Below are positions 27,053 to 36,463 of a stretch of 64,000 nt of DNA, piece after piece. A program made the position numbers and the translations under genes. The notes beneath the pieces were generated by a model. It searched no databases. It had not been told where the DNA came from and was given only the letters and a program-made list of their open reading frames with translations. Where the stretch lies: the NCBI GenBank assembly GCA_031629035.1, contig JAVLUG010000017.1, forward strand, positions 59,671 to 123,670. Reading direction: 5' to 3'. The stretch's first letter is position 1, and every line of letters begins with the position of its first letter. This DNA comes from MVYY01 sp012517575. Its GTDB lineage: Bacteria; Bacteroidota; Bacteroidia; Bacteroidales; Paludibacteraceae.

Positions 27053-28072
27053 TTATCTTAACAAGAAAGAGAATTTATCAACATTTTTCAAAGCAATTCC
27101 CGTACCGCGTGCTACTGCATGAAGCGGATCATCGGCAATATGAAAAGGAATATTGATTTTGTCCGTCAGTCTTTTGTCCAACCCGCGCAGCAATGCTCCG
27201 CCACCCGAAAGGAAAATGCCATGCTGTACAATGTCGGCATACAGTTCGGGAGGAGTCAGTTCCAATGCGCTCAAAATGGCAGCTTCAATTTTTGAAATTG
27301 ATTTTTCGAGACAATGTGCAATTTCCTGATAGGATACAGGAACTTCAATGGGTAAAGCCGTCATTCTGTTGGGTCCGCGAACAATATAGTCTTCCGGAGC
27401 ATCTTCCAAATCAGTCAATGCAGCACCAACATTGATTTTTATCAGTTCGGCAGTACGTTCGCCAATTTTTATATTGTGCATGCGTCCCATATATTCCACA
27501 ATATCATCCGTCAAATCATCTCCGGCAATTCGAATGGATTTGTTCAATACAATTCCGCCCAATGAGATTACGGCTATTTCTGTTGTTCCACCGCCAATAT
27601 CTACCACCATGCAGCCATCCGGAGCTTCCACGTCAATTCCAATTCCCAAAGCGGCAGCCATAGGTTCGTAAATCATATATATTTCCCGTCCACCAGCATG
27701 TTCCGAAGAATCTCTGACAGCTCTCATTTCTACTTCGGTGCTTCCTGATGGAATGCCCACTACCATTTTTAAGGAAGGAGTGAAAAAACGGTTTTTAGAA
27801 GGAATCATTTTGATAAGTCCCCGAATCATCATTTCCGCAGCATAAAAATCAGCTATTACGCCGTCGCGTAAAGGTCGTATGGTGCGAATCGACTCGTTCT
27901 CCTTTCCCTGCATTTGGCGTGCACGTTCTCCTACAGCAATCAACCTGTCGGTACGTTTGTCCAAAGCCACAACGGATGGTTCGTCCACTACTATCTGATC
28001 GTTATATACGATAATGCTGTTAGCAGTGCCTAAATCGATGGCTATTTCCTGTGTAAATGAAAAAAAACCCAT
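27053..28072 (-). CDS. mreB: Rod-shape-determining actin-like protein MreB
   Basis: A 339-residue bacterial actin. An amphipathic start MGFFSFTQEI suits membrane binding. The ATP-site elements are AIDLGTANSIIVY (phosphate 1), VVDIGGGTTEIAVISLGG (phosphate 2) and IFLSGGGALLRGLDKRL (adenosine). It directs lateral wall synthesis. The gene lies 56 bases after purH on the same strand, an arrangement found in many Bacteroidota, so it may be read from the purH promoter. Confidence 0.97.
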   Translation of the reverse strand: MGFFSFTQEIAIDLGTANSIIVYNDQIVVDEPSVVALDKRTDRLIAVGERARQMQGKENESIRTIRPLRDGVIADFYAAEMMIRGLIKMIPSKNRFFTPSLKMVVGIPSGSTEVEMRAVRDSSEHAGGREIYMIYEPMAAALGIGIDVEAPDGCMVVDIGGGTTEIAVISLGGIVLNKSIRIAGDDLTDDIVEYMGRMHNIKIGERTAELIKINVGAALTDLEDAPEDYIVRGPNRMTALPIEVPVSYQEIAHCLEKSISKIEAAILSALELTPPELYADIVQHGIFLSGGGALLRGLDKRLTDKINIPFHIADDPLHAVARGTGIALKNVDKFSFLLR

Positions 28073-28128
28073 TTTTTTGTGTATTTATGTTTTAAAAAAA
28101 AGTTTTTCGAAAAAATTATTTGTGATTG

Positions 28129-29649
28129 TCAATGCTTAAAATGCCTGTATCCAGTAAATACCATCGAAACCCCATTTTGGTTACAGTAATCAATGGAATC
28201 TTTATCTTTGATGGACCCGCCCGGTTGAATTACGGAAACAATTCCAGCTTCATGCGCTATTTGAACACAGTCGGGGAATGGGAAAAAGGCATCGGAAGCC
28301 ATCACAGCGCCTTCCAAATCAAAATCGAAGGAACGTGCCTTGTCGATGGCATGAACCAGCGCATCAACTCTCGACGTTTGTCCAACGCCACTGGCACACA
28401 ATTGTTTGTTTTTTGCCAGCACAATAGCATTAGACTTTGAATGTTTTACAATTTTATTTGCAAAAAGCAAATCTTCAATTTCAGTCTCGGAAGGAGATTT
28501 TTCGGTAACTACCTTTAAGTCGGCTGCTGTTTCGGTATGTGAATCCCTATCTTGCATAAGCACTCCATTCAGCAATGAGCGGAATTGTTTTGGACGCAGC
28601 GTATTATTTTTCATAATCAAAATAATACGATTTTTCTTTTGACTTAAAATTTCAATGGCTTCCAGGTCATAATCGGGAGCAATGATAACTTCAAAAAATA
28701 TTTTGTTGATTTCCAGCGCTGTTTCTTTATCGATAATGGCATTGGTAATGAGTATTCCGCCAAATGCAGAAACAGGATCGCCTGCCAGCGCAGCTTTCCA
28801 TGCTTCCAAAAGGGATGGACGTGAGGCAATTCCGCAGGCATTGTTGTGCTTGAGAACGGCAAAGGTTATTTCTTCAAATTCATTGATGAGATTTACTGCA
28901 GCGTCAATGTCGAGCAGATTGTTATAGGAAATTTCCTTCCCTTGAAGTTGCTCAAACATGTCGTTGAATTTTCCAAAGAATATTCCGCGTTGATGCGGAT
29001 TTTCGCCATAACGCAAAACTTTTGGATGATTTTCATACCACCGAAAAGCACTTTGATAGGGTTCATCAAAATAATTGAAAATGGCTGCATCGTATTGAGA
29101 AGAAACTGCAAAAGCTTCTTTGGCAAACCATCGGCGTTCTTCAATGGAAGTTTGTGCGCCACTACTGTTTAGAATTTCCAGAAAAGGTTCGTATTGCTCT
29201 TTGGAGGCGATGACAACCACGTCCTTGAAATTTTTTGCAGCAGCACGTATAAGCGAAATTCCTCCAATATCGATTTTCTCTATCGTCGTAGGTTCATCCG
29301 CACCTGCTGCTACCGTGGCTTCAAATGGATACAAGTCCACAATGACCAAATCAATTCCTGAAATATCATATTCCGACATTTGCAGCATATCCTGAGCATT
29401 TTCCCGTCGTGCAAGAATACCTCCGAAAATTTTCGGATGCAGCGTCTTCACTCTGCCTCCAAGAATAGAAGGATAGCCGGTCAAATCTTCTACTGCTTCA
29501 CAAGAAATGTCCAGCGATTCAATAAACGATTTTGTACCTCCTGTGGAAATAAATTTTACTCCTTCCGCATGCAGCTTCTTGATTATTTCTTCCAGATTGT
29601 CTTTGTGATAAACTGAGATTAATGCTTTTTTGATTCCCTTTTTTTCCAT
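28129..29649 (-). CDS. purH: Bifunctional AICAR formyltransferase / IMP cyclohydrolase
   Basis: A 506-residue PurH that performs the last two steps of IMP synthesis. The MGS-like cyclohydrolase domain covers about 1-195 (ISVYHKDNLEEI, FISTGGTKSF, ILGGRVKTLHPKIFGGILARR). The transformylase domain follows, with the catalytic Lys-His in FAVLKHNNACGIA, then DPVSAFGGI and ASDAFFPFPDCV. The sequence GENPHQRGIFF marks the domain joint. All expected motifs are present. The first gene of the purH-mreBCD-mrdA-rodA cluster, it has a short leader after a -7 match at 29676-29683. Confidence 0.97.
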   Translation of the reverse strand: MEKKGIKKALISVYHKDNLEEIIKKLHAEGVKFISTGGTKSFIESLDISCEAVEDLTGYPSILGGRVKTLHPKIFGGILARRENAQDMLQMSEYDISGIDLVIVDLYPFEATVAAGADEPTTIEKIDIGGISLIRAAAKNFKDVVVIASKEQYEPFLEILNSSGAQTSIEERRWFAKEAFAVSSQYDAAIFNYFDEPYQSAFRWYENHPKVLRYGENPHQRGIFFGKFNDMFEQLQGKEISYNNLLDIDAAVNLINEFEEITFAVLKHNNACGIASRPSLLEAWKAALAGDPVSAFGGILITNAIIDKETALEINKIFFEVIIAPDYDLEAIEILSQKKNRIILIMKNNTLRPKQFRSLLNGVLMQDRDSHTETAADLKVVTEKSPSETEIEDLLFANKIVKHSKSNAIVLAKNKQLCASGVGQTSRVDALVHAIDKARSFDFDLEGAVMASDAFFPFPDCVQIAHEAGIVSVIQPGGSIKDKDSIDYCNQNGVSMVFTGYRHFKH

Positions 29650-29675
29650 GCCTTTGTTCCTTTGGTTATGGGATG

Positions 29676-29683
29676 CAAAGTTA
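29676..29683 (-). promoter_or_regulatory. Probable -7 element of the purH-mre cluster
   Basis: TAACTTTG on the minus strand lies 27 bases before the purH start. No -33 element at 20 bases was found. Confidence 0.42.
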
Positions 29684-29911
29684 CATGAAAATTTTCAATT
29701 TACACACAGACAAATAAAAATCAATTCTTTGCTAATTTGGAAATGTAGATTCAAAAATTTGAGACCTTCAAAACAAAAATTTACTACATACAAGTTGATT
29801 TGAAAAATGAAAAATGAGAAATTGTGTAGATCGAAAAGTTATAGAAAGAAATTGAAAACTTTTTCAAAGAATTTATCTATTTTTGAAGTTAGTTTTCAAA
29901 AAAATGAATTT

Positions 29912-30820
29912 ATGACTCAGACTTCTCTCAAAAAGTTCATGTATTTGTCCATTGCAGCAGCCATCGCAACCATCTTGCTGAAGTTTTATGCATTCTGGTT
30001 GACTGGTTCAATGGGATTTTTTTCGGATGCTTTGGAATCTTTTGTAAATCTTGCTGGAGCAGTGGTGGCATTGATTATGCTGATTGTATCAGCCAAACCT
30101 GCCGATAAAGAACATGAATTTGGACACAGCAAAGCTGAATATTTTTCGAGTGCTATAGAAGGAACGCTTATTTTGTTGGCTGCTCTGAGCATTATCTGGT
30201 CTGCCATTCCCCGATTGTTTCATCCGAAGCCACTCGAAAATATTAATATCGGTCTTTTGTTTTCGGTAGGTGCTTCCCTGATCAATCTTGTTGTTGCCGT
30301 TGTACTGATTAAAAACGGAAAAAAAAGTAACTCCATTGTGCTCGAAGCTGACGGAAAGCATTTAATGACTGATGTGTGGACTTCAGCAGGCGTAATTGCT
30401 GCTATTTTGATAGTAAAAATTACGGGTATTTACATTTTAGACCCAATCATTGCCATGCTGGTCGCCATCAATATTATTTATACCGGGTATCGGCTTATTA
30501 GTCGTTCTGCCAATGGATTGATGGACGCCTCCATTTCGGAAGATGCTTTAAAAAAAATTTCGGCTTATCTGGATTCTTTCAAGGATGAAAAAATAGAGTA
30601 TCACTCTCTCATGACACGTCAGGCGGGACAACGCATGTTTATATCGGTGCATCTGCTGGTGCCGGGAAACTGGACAGTGCAAAAAGGACACGATTATGCA
30701 GATAAAATAGAGCAATTTATAGAAAGCATGTTCGATGTTCCGGTAACGGTTTCTACTCATATCGAACCCATAGAAGACCCTGCGTCAATGAACGATATTG
30801 GCATTTACAGAAAAAAATAA
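29912..30820 (+). CDS. Cation diffusion facilitator family transporter
   Basis: A 302-residue CDF protein from ATG 29912 (MTQTSLKKFMYLSIAA). Six membrane helices are followed by a cytoplasmic ferredoxin-like domain from about 208 on. The TM5 metal site is intact as KHLMTD (H-x3-D). The TM2 site reads SDALESFVN, so the usual H/D-x3-D pair is Glu and Asn; metal choice (Zn, Fe, Mn, Cd) therefore cannot be assumed. The histidine-bearing loop HEFGHSKAEYFSSAIEG is conserved. The frame is open from 29807, but the extra 35 residues are basic and unlike a CDF start. A bidirectional terminator follows at 30883-30921. Confidence 0.9.
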   Translation: MTQTSLKKFMYLSIAAAIATILLKFYAFWLTGSMGFFSDALESFVNLAGAVVALIMLIVSAKPADKEHEFGHSKAEYFSSAIEGTLILLAALSIIWSAIPRLFHPKPLENINIGLLFSVGASLINLVVAVVLIKNGKKSNSIVLEADGKHLMTDVWTSAGVIAAILIVKITGIYILDPIIAMLVAINIIYTGYRLISRSANGLMDASISEDALKKISAYLDSFKDEKIEYHSLMTRQAGQRMFISVHLLVPGNWTVQKGHDYADKIEQFIESMFDVPVTVSTHIEPIEDPASMNDIGIYRKK

Positions 30821-30882
30821 GGCCTCATTGATGTTTATCGGCTCAAAAAAATTTTATTTTGCCGATTTCGTTTCAGTTACAA

Positions 30883-30921
30883 AAAAAGCTGTCCTTCATT
30901 TTATTGAAAGACAGCTTTTTT
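30883..30921. terminator. Bidirectional terminator between the CDF gene and tRNA-Arg
   Basis: Stem AAAAAGCTGTC / GACAGCTTTTT with a partly paired top (CTTCA / TGAAA) and T-runs on both strands. It serves the CDF gene on the plus strand and tRNA-Arg on the minus strand. Confidence 0.85.
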
Positions 30922-30930
30922 AAAAAGAAG

Positions 30931-31004
30931 TGACCCCGACAGGATTCAAACCTGTAACCTTCTGATCCGTAGTCAGATGCTCTATTCAGTTGAGCCACGG
31001 GGCC
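30931..31004 (-). tRNA. tRNA-Arg (anticodon ACG)
   Basis: A 74-base cloverleaf on the minus strand. The acceptor GGCCCCG / CGGGGTC has one G-T pair, the D arm is GCTC/GAGC, the anticodon arm is TCTGA-CTACGGA-TCAGA and the T arm is ACAGG-TTTGAAT-CCTGT. The discriminator is A and CCA is not encoded. Anticodon A34 would be deaminated to inosine by TadA to read CGN codons. Confidence 0.95.
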
Positions 31005-31016
31005 TTTTTCGAAGTG

Positions 31017-31048
31017 CAAAGATAAAGTTTATTTTTAAAATGAGCAAA
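31017..31048 (-). promoter_or_regulatory. Promoter of tRNA-Arg
   Basis: On the minus strand TTTG (31048-31045), 20 bases, then TATCTTTG (31024-31017), 13 bases before the tRNA. Both elements and spacing fit the consensus. Confidence 0.8.
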
Positions 31049-31183
31049 GAAAAATTCTAAAAAAATCTTTGGGGTAGATTCAACTACTTAATGCAAGTTC
31101 GATTAGTAAATACAATTTTTAGAGGTATAAAGTTCAGTGTGAAAACGATTGTATGTTTCGTTCTCTTTTAACAATTTTTCCCG

Positions 31184-33340
31184 CTATTTTCTGGAGTTGT
31201 CAGCCAGCGCAAAATCGAGCTCTTTTTTGTCGAGATTGGCTTTAGCAACTCTAATTTTGATTTCGTCTCCCAATCGATAACGTTTATGGTATCTTTTACC
31301 GGTGAGGCAATAATTTTTTTCGTCAAAAATGTAGTAATCGTCGTCCAAATCTCGAATAGGAATCATTCCTTCGCATTTGTTTTCAATTATTTCTACGTAA
31401 ATTCCCCATTCGGTTATGCCGGAAATGACGCCATCGTAAATTTTTCCAATCCTTTCGGACATAAATTCAACCTGTTTGTATTTGATGGAAGTGCGTTCGG
31501 CTTTGGCTGCCAGTTGTTCCATGTCTGAGCTGTGTCGGCAGTATTCTTCCCATTCCTCGGCATTCACGCTTTTTCCATTGGCCAAATACCTGTCGAGCAG
31601 GCGATGTACCATCATATCGGGATATCGGCGAATGGGAGAGGTGAAATGCGTATAATAATCGAATGCAAGTCCATAATGACCGACATTGTTGGTTGAATAG
31701 ACTGCTTTGGACATGGAGCGGATAGCCAGTGTTTCTATCAGGTTTTGTTCTTTTTTCCCTTGAACTTCATCCAACAGTTTGTTGATTCCCTGTGAAACAG
31801 AGGTTTGTTTGCCGGAAGTTTTGAGATGATAACCAAATTTTTTAACAAACGCAGAAAAATCGCGCAGTTTGTCAGGATTTGGTACTTCATGAACACGATA
31901 AACAAATGTTTTGGCTTTTTTGCCTTTGGCCGGTTTGCCAATGTGTGTGGCCACCGTTTGGTTGGCGAGCAGCATAAACTCTTCAATCAATTGATGCGAT
32001 TCCTTTTGCTCTTTAAAATAAACCGAAATTGGTCGCCCATTTTTGTCGATTTCAAATTGTACTTCAGTGCGTTCAAAAGCAATGGCGCCGTTCTCGAAAC
32101 GTCTTTTTCGAAGAATTTGAGCAATTTTATTCAATTGGAGTATTTCTTCAGCAAAATCACCTTTCCCGCTTTCAATAATTTCCTGAACTTCTTCGTAAGT
32201 AAATCGGCGATTGCTTTTGATAACGGTATGAACAATTTCGTAGCTTTTTATATCAGCATTTTCGTCGATTTGAAAAACGACAGAAAAAGTCAGTTTTTCT
32301 TCATTCGGGCGAAGTGAGCAAATTCCGTTAGATAAGTGTTCGGGCAACATGGGTATAGTTCTGTCCACCAAGTAAATAGAGGTGGCTCTTTTTTCAGCTT
32401 CGCGATCGATAATAGTTTTTGGCTGAACGTAATGGGTAACGTCGGCTATATGAACGCCAATTTCCCAAATTCCGTTGTCGAGTTTTCTGATGGAAAGGGC
32501 ATCGTCAAAGTCTTTGGCATTGCGCGGATCGATAGTAAAAGTGGTTATATCCCTCATATCGAGTCTTTTTGCAATTTCTTCGGGAGTAATACCGTCATCA
32601 ATTTGTTTAGCTGCTTTTTCTTCTTCAACAGGATATTTGTAAGGTAAACCAAATTCGGCCAGGATAGCGTGCATTTCGGTGTTATTGTTGCCTTTATCAC
32701 CTAAAACATCAATCACTTCGCCTACAGGACTTTTCAGATCGGGTTGCCATTCCATAAGCTTTACTACTGCTTTCTGACCATTTTTTCCGCCGTTTAATTT
32801 GTTCCTGGGAATAAATATATCGCTGGTCATAATGCGGTTGTCCACCACCAAAAAGGCAAAATTTTCCGAAACCTGCAACGTACCTACGAAAGTGTCTTGA
32901 GCGCGCTGCAAAACTTCTACCACCTCTCCTTCCTGCTGTTGTCCTTTTCGTCGTGCATACAGAATCACTTTTACTTTATCGTTTAGCAGGGCGTGGTTGG
33001 TTTTACGTTCGGGAATAAAAATCATTTCTCCGCCATCGTCAGGAATTACATAAGTTTTAACGCCATGCCGGTCGATGGTTCCGGTTATGCTGTTTCCGTT
33101 CGGGAAGTTGGCTTTAAAACGTCCTTTGGATATTTCCGTAATAAATTCTTCATCAGCCAATTGTTCCAACAGTTGTCGTATGTATTGCTGTTGCGAATTG
33201 TTGTCAATATTCAGCATTTTGGCTATCTGACGGTAATTATAGGTTTCGCCTGGGTGCTGATTGAAAATATCGCTGATGGCGTTTATCAATTCTTTACGCG
33301 GAATCCGCGTACTTGTATTTCTATTTGTTTTTTTCGACAT
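31184..33340 (-). CDS. rnr: Ribonuclease R
   Basis: A 718-residue 3'-5' exoribonuclease of the RNB family that degrades structured RNA. An N-terminal winged-helix region is at about 8-65 (PRKELINAISDIFNQHPGETYNYRQIAKML). Cold-shock domains follow, then the RNB catalytic core with the metal-binding FTIDPRNAKDFDDALS and the downstream HFTSPIRRYPDMMVHRLL. An S1 domain closes the protein (GKIYDGVISGITEWGIYVEI). Length and order are as usual. A -7 match TAACTTTG lies upstream at 33478-33485. Confidence 0.96.
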   Translation of the reverse strand: MSKKTNRNTSTRIPRKELINAISDIFNQHPGETYNYRQIAKMLNIDNNSQQQYIRQLLEQLADEEFITEISKGRFKANFPNGNSITGTIDRHGVKTYVIPDDGGEMIFIPERKTNHALLNDKVKVILYARRKGQQQEGEVVEVLQRAQDTFVGTLQVSENFAFLVVDNRIMTSDIFIPRNKLNGGKNGQKAVVKLMEWQPDLKSPVGEVIDVLGDKGNNNTEMHAILAEFGLPYKYPVEEEKAAKQIDDGITPEEIAKRLDMRDITTFTIDPRNAKDFDDALSIRKLDNGIWEIGVHIADVTHYVQPKTIIDREAEKRATSIYLVDRTIPMLPEHLSNGICSLRPNEEKLTFSVVFQIDENADIKSYEIVHTVIKSNRRFTYEEVQEIIESGKGDFAEEILQLNKIAQILRKRRFENGAIAFERTEVQFEIDKNGRPISVYFKEQKESHQLIEEFMLLANQTVATHIGKPAKGKKAKTFVYRVHEVPNPDKLRDFSAFVKKFGYHLKTSGKQTSVSQGINKLLDEVQGKKEQNLIETLAIRSMSKAVYSTNNVGHYGLAFDYYTHFTSPIRRYPDMMVHRLLDRYLANGKSVNAEEWEEYCRHSSDMEQLAAKAERTSIKYKQVEFMSERIGKIYDGVISGITEWGIYVEIIENKCEGMIPIRDLDDDYYIFDEKNYCLTGKRYHKRYRLGDEIKIRVAKANLDKKELDFALADNSRK

Positions 33341-33477
33341 ATTTTTTTAATTTGTTGGTGGAAAACTTTCCATACTGTTTTCCCCTTTTTCATTCACTAA
33401 TGTTTGGTTATTAATATATTTTTCGTTGTAATTGAACGTCTCCGGATAGTATTTTGTGGTCAGGAGAAATGGAATTA

Positions 33478-33485
33478 CAAAGTTA
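33478..33485 (-). promoter_or_regulatory. Possible -7 element of rnr
   Basis: TAACTTTG on the minus strand, about 138 bases before the rnr start. The candidate -33 (minus-strand TTTG, at 33498-33501) is only 12 bases away, so confidence is low. Confidence 0.3.
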
Positions 33486-33535
33486 CGACTTTTTTAGCAA
33501 AAATTTTTTTTTGTGTTGCATAATTATTGATAAAT

Positions 33536-33565
33536 TTTGCAGTTTAATACTTTTTTGTAACTTCG
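33536..33565 (+). promoter_or_regulatory. Possible promoter of the lipid kinase gene
   Basis: TTTG (33536-33539), 18 bases, then TAACTTCG (33558-33565), one mismatch from TAnnTTTG. It is divergent from the rnr promoter and supports ATG 33595 as the kinase start. Confidence 0.4.
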
Positions 33566-33594
33566 CAGCCGTTTTTGAATGCAAATTTTCAGTT

Positions 33595-34479
33595 ATGAAA
33601 AAGAAAATTGCTTTCATTATTAATCCAATGGCCGGTTCGAGGACGAAGTCCTTTATTCCGCAGCATATCCACGATGAATTAAACAGTGATTTGTTTGAGG
33701 CAACTGTTATGTTTACCGACTATAGGGGTCATGGAAGCTTACTGGCAAGAGATTTTGCTGCGAAAGGTTACGATAGCGTGGTGGCGGTCGGTGGAGATGG
33801 CACTATAAATGAAGTTGCTCGCGGACTGGTTCAAACATCAGTGTCCTTGGGAATTTTACCAATTGGTTCGGGCAATGGACTGGCACGACATTTGGCAATC
33901 CCAATGAATATTCGAAAAGCCATTCAATTGATTAATTTCTCGGAGGAAATTTCCATTGATTACGGATTGGTAAATCAACGCCCTTTCTTCTGCACATGCG
34001 GAACAGGTTTTGATGCTTATATTGCTGCCGAGTTTGCAAAAGGTCATCGCAGGGGGATTGTAGCTTATCTGGAAAAAATTGTGAAAGGCTATTTTGCATA
34101 TCATTCCGAAAACTATCGTATCATTGGAAAAAACATCGATTTTACTACCAAAACTTTTCTTATGACCGTGGCCAATGCTTCTCAATGGGGAAACAATGTA
34201 TATATTGCCCCAAAAGCGAGCGTTCAGGATGGACGGCTCGATGTGTCCATTATGAGCAATTTTCCTATCATTGCCTTGCCTACACTTGCTTTGCAACTTT
34301 TCACCAAAACCATAAGCAACGACTTGTTTATCAATACTTTCAGAACGAACGAAATTACAGTTTTTCGTCCTGCGCCGGGTCCTTTTCATTACGATGGTGA
34401 ACCGTATGAAGAAGGAAAGGAAATAAATATACGGGTTGTTACCGGCGGTTTGAAAGTGCTGGTAAGAAAAAGATTCTGA
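33595..34479 (+). CDS. Diacylglycerol/lipid kinase family protein (YegS/DgkB-like)
   Basis: A 294-residue soluble lipid kinase. It begins MKKKIAFIINPMAGSRTK and carries the nucleotide-binding GGDGTINEVARGL and the family loop LPIGSGNGLARHLAIP. The C-terminal lobe ends FHYDGEPYEEGKEINIRVV, also typical. Members phosphorylate diacylglycerol or related lipids for recycling; the exact lipid here is not known. The upstream extension to 33454 is hydrophobic and starts at TTG before the predicted promoter, so it was not used. The gene is followed after 96 bases by gldG. Confidence 0.92.
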   Translation: MKKKIAFIINPMAGSRTKSFIPQHIHDELNSDLFEATVMFTDYRGHGSLLARDFAAKGYDSVVAVGGDGTINEVARGLVQTSVSLGILPIGSGNGLARHLAIPMNIRKAIQLINFSEEISIDYGLVNQRPFFCTCGTGFDAYIAAEFAKGHRRGIVAYLEKIVKGYFAYHSENYRIIGKNIDFTTKTFLMTVANASQWGNNVYIAPKASVQDGRLDVSIMSNFPIIALPTLALQLFTKTISNDLFINTFRTNEITVFRPAPGPFHYDGEPYEEGKEINIRVVTGGLKVLVRKRF

Positions 34480-34523
34480 ATGACAAATTTCTTCCGGATG
34501 CGTTTTTGCTGAAAGTAAATGAT

Positions 34524-34531
34524 TAATTTTG
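34524..34531 (+). promoter_or_regulatory. Possible -7 element of gldG
   Basis: TAATTTTG matches TAnnTTTG and lies about 45 bases before the gldG start. The nearest TTTG upstream is only 15 bases away. Confidence 0.35.
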
Positions 34532-34575
34532 CATCCGAATTTCTTCACGGTTTTTTCTGATGAATCTTTTAGAAC

Positions 34576-36261
34576 ATGCGTAACACAATTCATCACAGAC
34601 AGTTGTTTTTTTGGATAGGTTTTTTGCTGTTGGCGCTGGCGCTTTCCTTTATCCGTTTCAGGTTGGATTTGACTTCTGAGAAACGCTACAGTTTGTCGGA
34701 ACAGTCAAAAGAATTAATGAAAACACTTGATTCTCCATTGAAAGTGAAAATTTATCTCGATGGCAACCTCAATTCCGGTTTCTTAAGGCTGAAAAAATCG
34801 ACGGTAGAAATGTTGGAAGAACTTAAAGTATACAGTTCCAAACCTATAAAAATCGAATTTGAGGATCCTTCGTCTGTTGCCAAACCAGAGGAAAGAGAAA
34901 AATATTATGCCGAACTCGCATCGCGCGGGTTGATTCCTACCAATGTATATGAACGCGATGATGACGGAAAAATAATTCAGAAAACCATTTTTCCGTGGTT
35001 GGAAATGGAATACAAAGGGAAAAAAGTTACGGTGAATTTGTTAAAAAATATTCGGGGCAACTCTGGGGATGAGAATTTGAATATTTCCATCATCGAACTG
35101 GAATATGAAATTACGGATGCAGTGCGCCGTCTGGTGAGTACCGAAGTTGAAAAAATTGCCTTTCTGGAAGGCCATGACGAATTATCTGAAGAGGCGACTT
35201 ATGACATCAGCAAATCATTGAGCCGTTATTTTCAAATTGATCGTGGAAGGTTAGGAAATGATGCTGCCATTCTCAGTCCTTATAAAGTAGTTATCATTGC
35301 CAAACCTCAAAATCCTTTCAGTGAAAAGGAAAAATTGATTATCGATCAGTACATTATGAATGGTGGAAAAGTTCTTTGGCTGATTGACGGCGTGCGCGTG
35401 GCAGAAGAAAATTTTTCGGTTTCCGGTATGTCGCCGGCTATTCCGCTCGATTTAAATCTTTCCGATCAACTTTTCCGTTATGGAATTCGCATAAATCCGA
35501 TTATTTTGCAAGATGTGCAGTGTGCACAAATGCCAGTTAATGTGGCTGAGTCGGGAGAAACACCACATTTCGAGCCGGTTCCATGGTTTTTTGCTCCACT
35601 TTTGCTTACTTCTAATGCTCATCCGATTACGCGCAATATTCCGCCGGTTCGATCAGAATTTTGCTCTAACATCGATTTGGTAGGAGAAAACAAACAAGTT
35701 TCAGCTGTTTTGCTGTTGGCAACTTCCGACAATACCCACATTATTGGAACGCCGACCAATATTGATCTTCGGGAGATGCCTTCGGCAAGCGACAAAAATT
35801 ATTTCAATACCGGTTATGTGCCTGTTGGGGTTCTTTTGGAAGGAAGTTTTGAATCGGTGTTTGCCAACCGAATGTTGCCCGACAGTGTGATGAACATTTC
35901 AAAAATTCGTTCCAGAAGTGTAAATACCCGACAAATTTTTGTGGCTGATGGAGATATAATAAAAAATGAAATTTCCATTGTTCCGGGCGACAGTGCTGCT
36001 TTGCCTTTGGGTTTTGACAGATTCACCGGGTTGCAGTACGGGAATAAGGATTTTATTGAAAATGCCGTTCTTTATCTTGCTGATGAGGATGGATGGATGC
36101 AGCTGAAAAACAAAAACTTTAAGCTTCGTTTGCTCAATAAACAGATTGTTCTCGACCAGAAACTGAAATGGCAACTTATTAATGTGTTGTTTCCGCTTGT
36201 AATTTTTGTGCTTTTCGGCGTTGTGTTTCAGCTTGTCAGGAAAAGAAAATATTTACGTTAA
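34576..36261 (+). CDS. gldG: Gliding-motility-associated ABC transporter substrate-binding protein GldG
   Basis: A 561-residue protein with one N-terminal membrane helix (QLFFWIGFLLLALALSFI) and one C-terminal helix (LINVLFPLVIFVLFGVVFQLV), the periplasmic part lying between. The GldG hallmarks are DLTSEKRYSLSEQSKELM right after the first helix and VKIYLDGNLNSGFLRLKKS. The central ABC-type-uncharacterised domain includes KIAFLEGHDELSEE and YIMNGGKVLWLIDGV. In Flavobacterium GldG works with the permease GldF and ATPase GldA. Here gldF does not adjoin it: a lipid kinase lies upstream and an NADH dehydrogenase downstream. The gene alone does not prove gliding. Confidence 0.9.
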   Translation: MRNTIHHRQLFFWIGFLLLALALSFIRFRLDLTSEKRYSLSEQSKELMKTLDSPLKVKIYLDGNLNSGFLRLKKSTVEMLEELKVYSSKPIKIEFEDPSSVAKPEEREKYYAELASRGLIPTNVYERDDDGKIIQKTIFPWLEMEYKGKKVTVNLLKNIRGNSGDENLNISIIELEYEITDAVRRLVSTEVEKIAFLEGHDELSEEATYDISKSLSRYFQIDRGRLGNDAAILSPYKVVIIAKPQNPFSEKEKLIIDQYIMNGGKVLWLIDGVRVAEENFSVSGMSPAIPLDLNLSDQLFRYGIRINPIILQDVQCAQMPVNVAESGETPHFEPVPWFFAPLLLTSNAHPITRNIPPVRSEFCSNIDLVGENKQVSAVLLLATSDNTHIIGTPTNIDLREMPSASDKNYFNTGYVPVGVLLEGSFESVFANRMLPDSVMNISKIRSRSVNTRQIFVADGDIIKNEISIVPGDSAALPLGFDRFTGLQYGNKDFIENAVLYLADEDGWMQLKNKNFKLRLLNKQIVLDQKLKWQLINVLFPLVIFVLFGVVFQLVRKRKYLR

Positions 36262-36463
36262 AAATGAAACGAAAATGGTGTAAATATTTTTGTAATTGTT
36301 TGCCTCTCAGAATTTACTATCATAGAAAAACGTGTTTTCCAAAATTGGAAATTTTTTCAAAAAAATATTTTAACTTAAAAAATCAAGGGAATTTTTTTCC
36401 GACGGTTGTTATATCATAATATTTTAAATTGTTCCGATTAAAGAATAGAAAAAACGTTGGTTT

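Noticed and set aside
33454..33594. N-terminal extension of the lipid kinase
   Set aside because: It starts at a TTG upstream of the likely promoter and precedes the standard N-terminus MKKKIAFIINPMAG.
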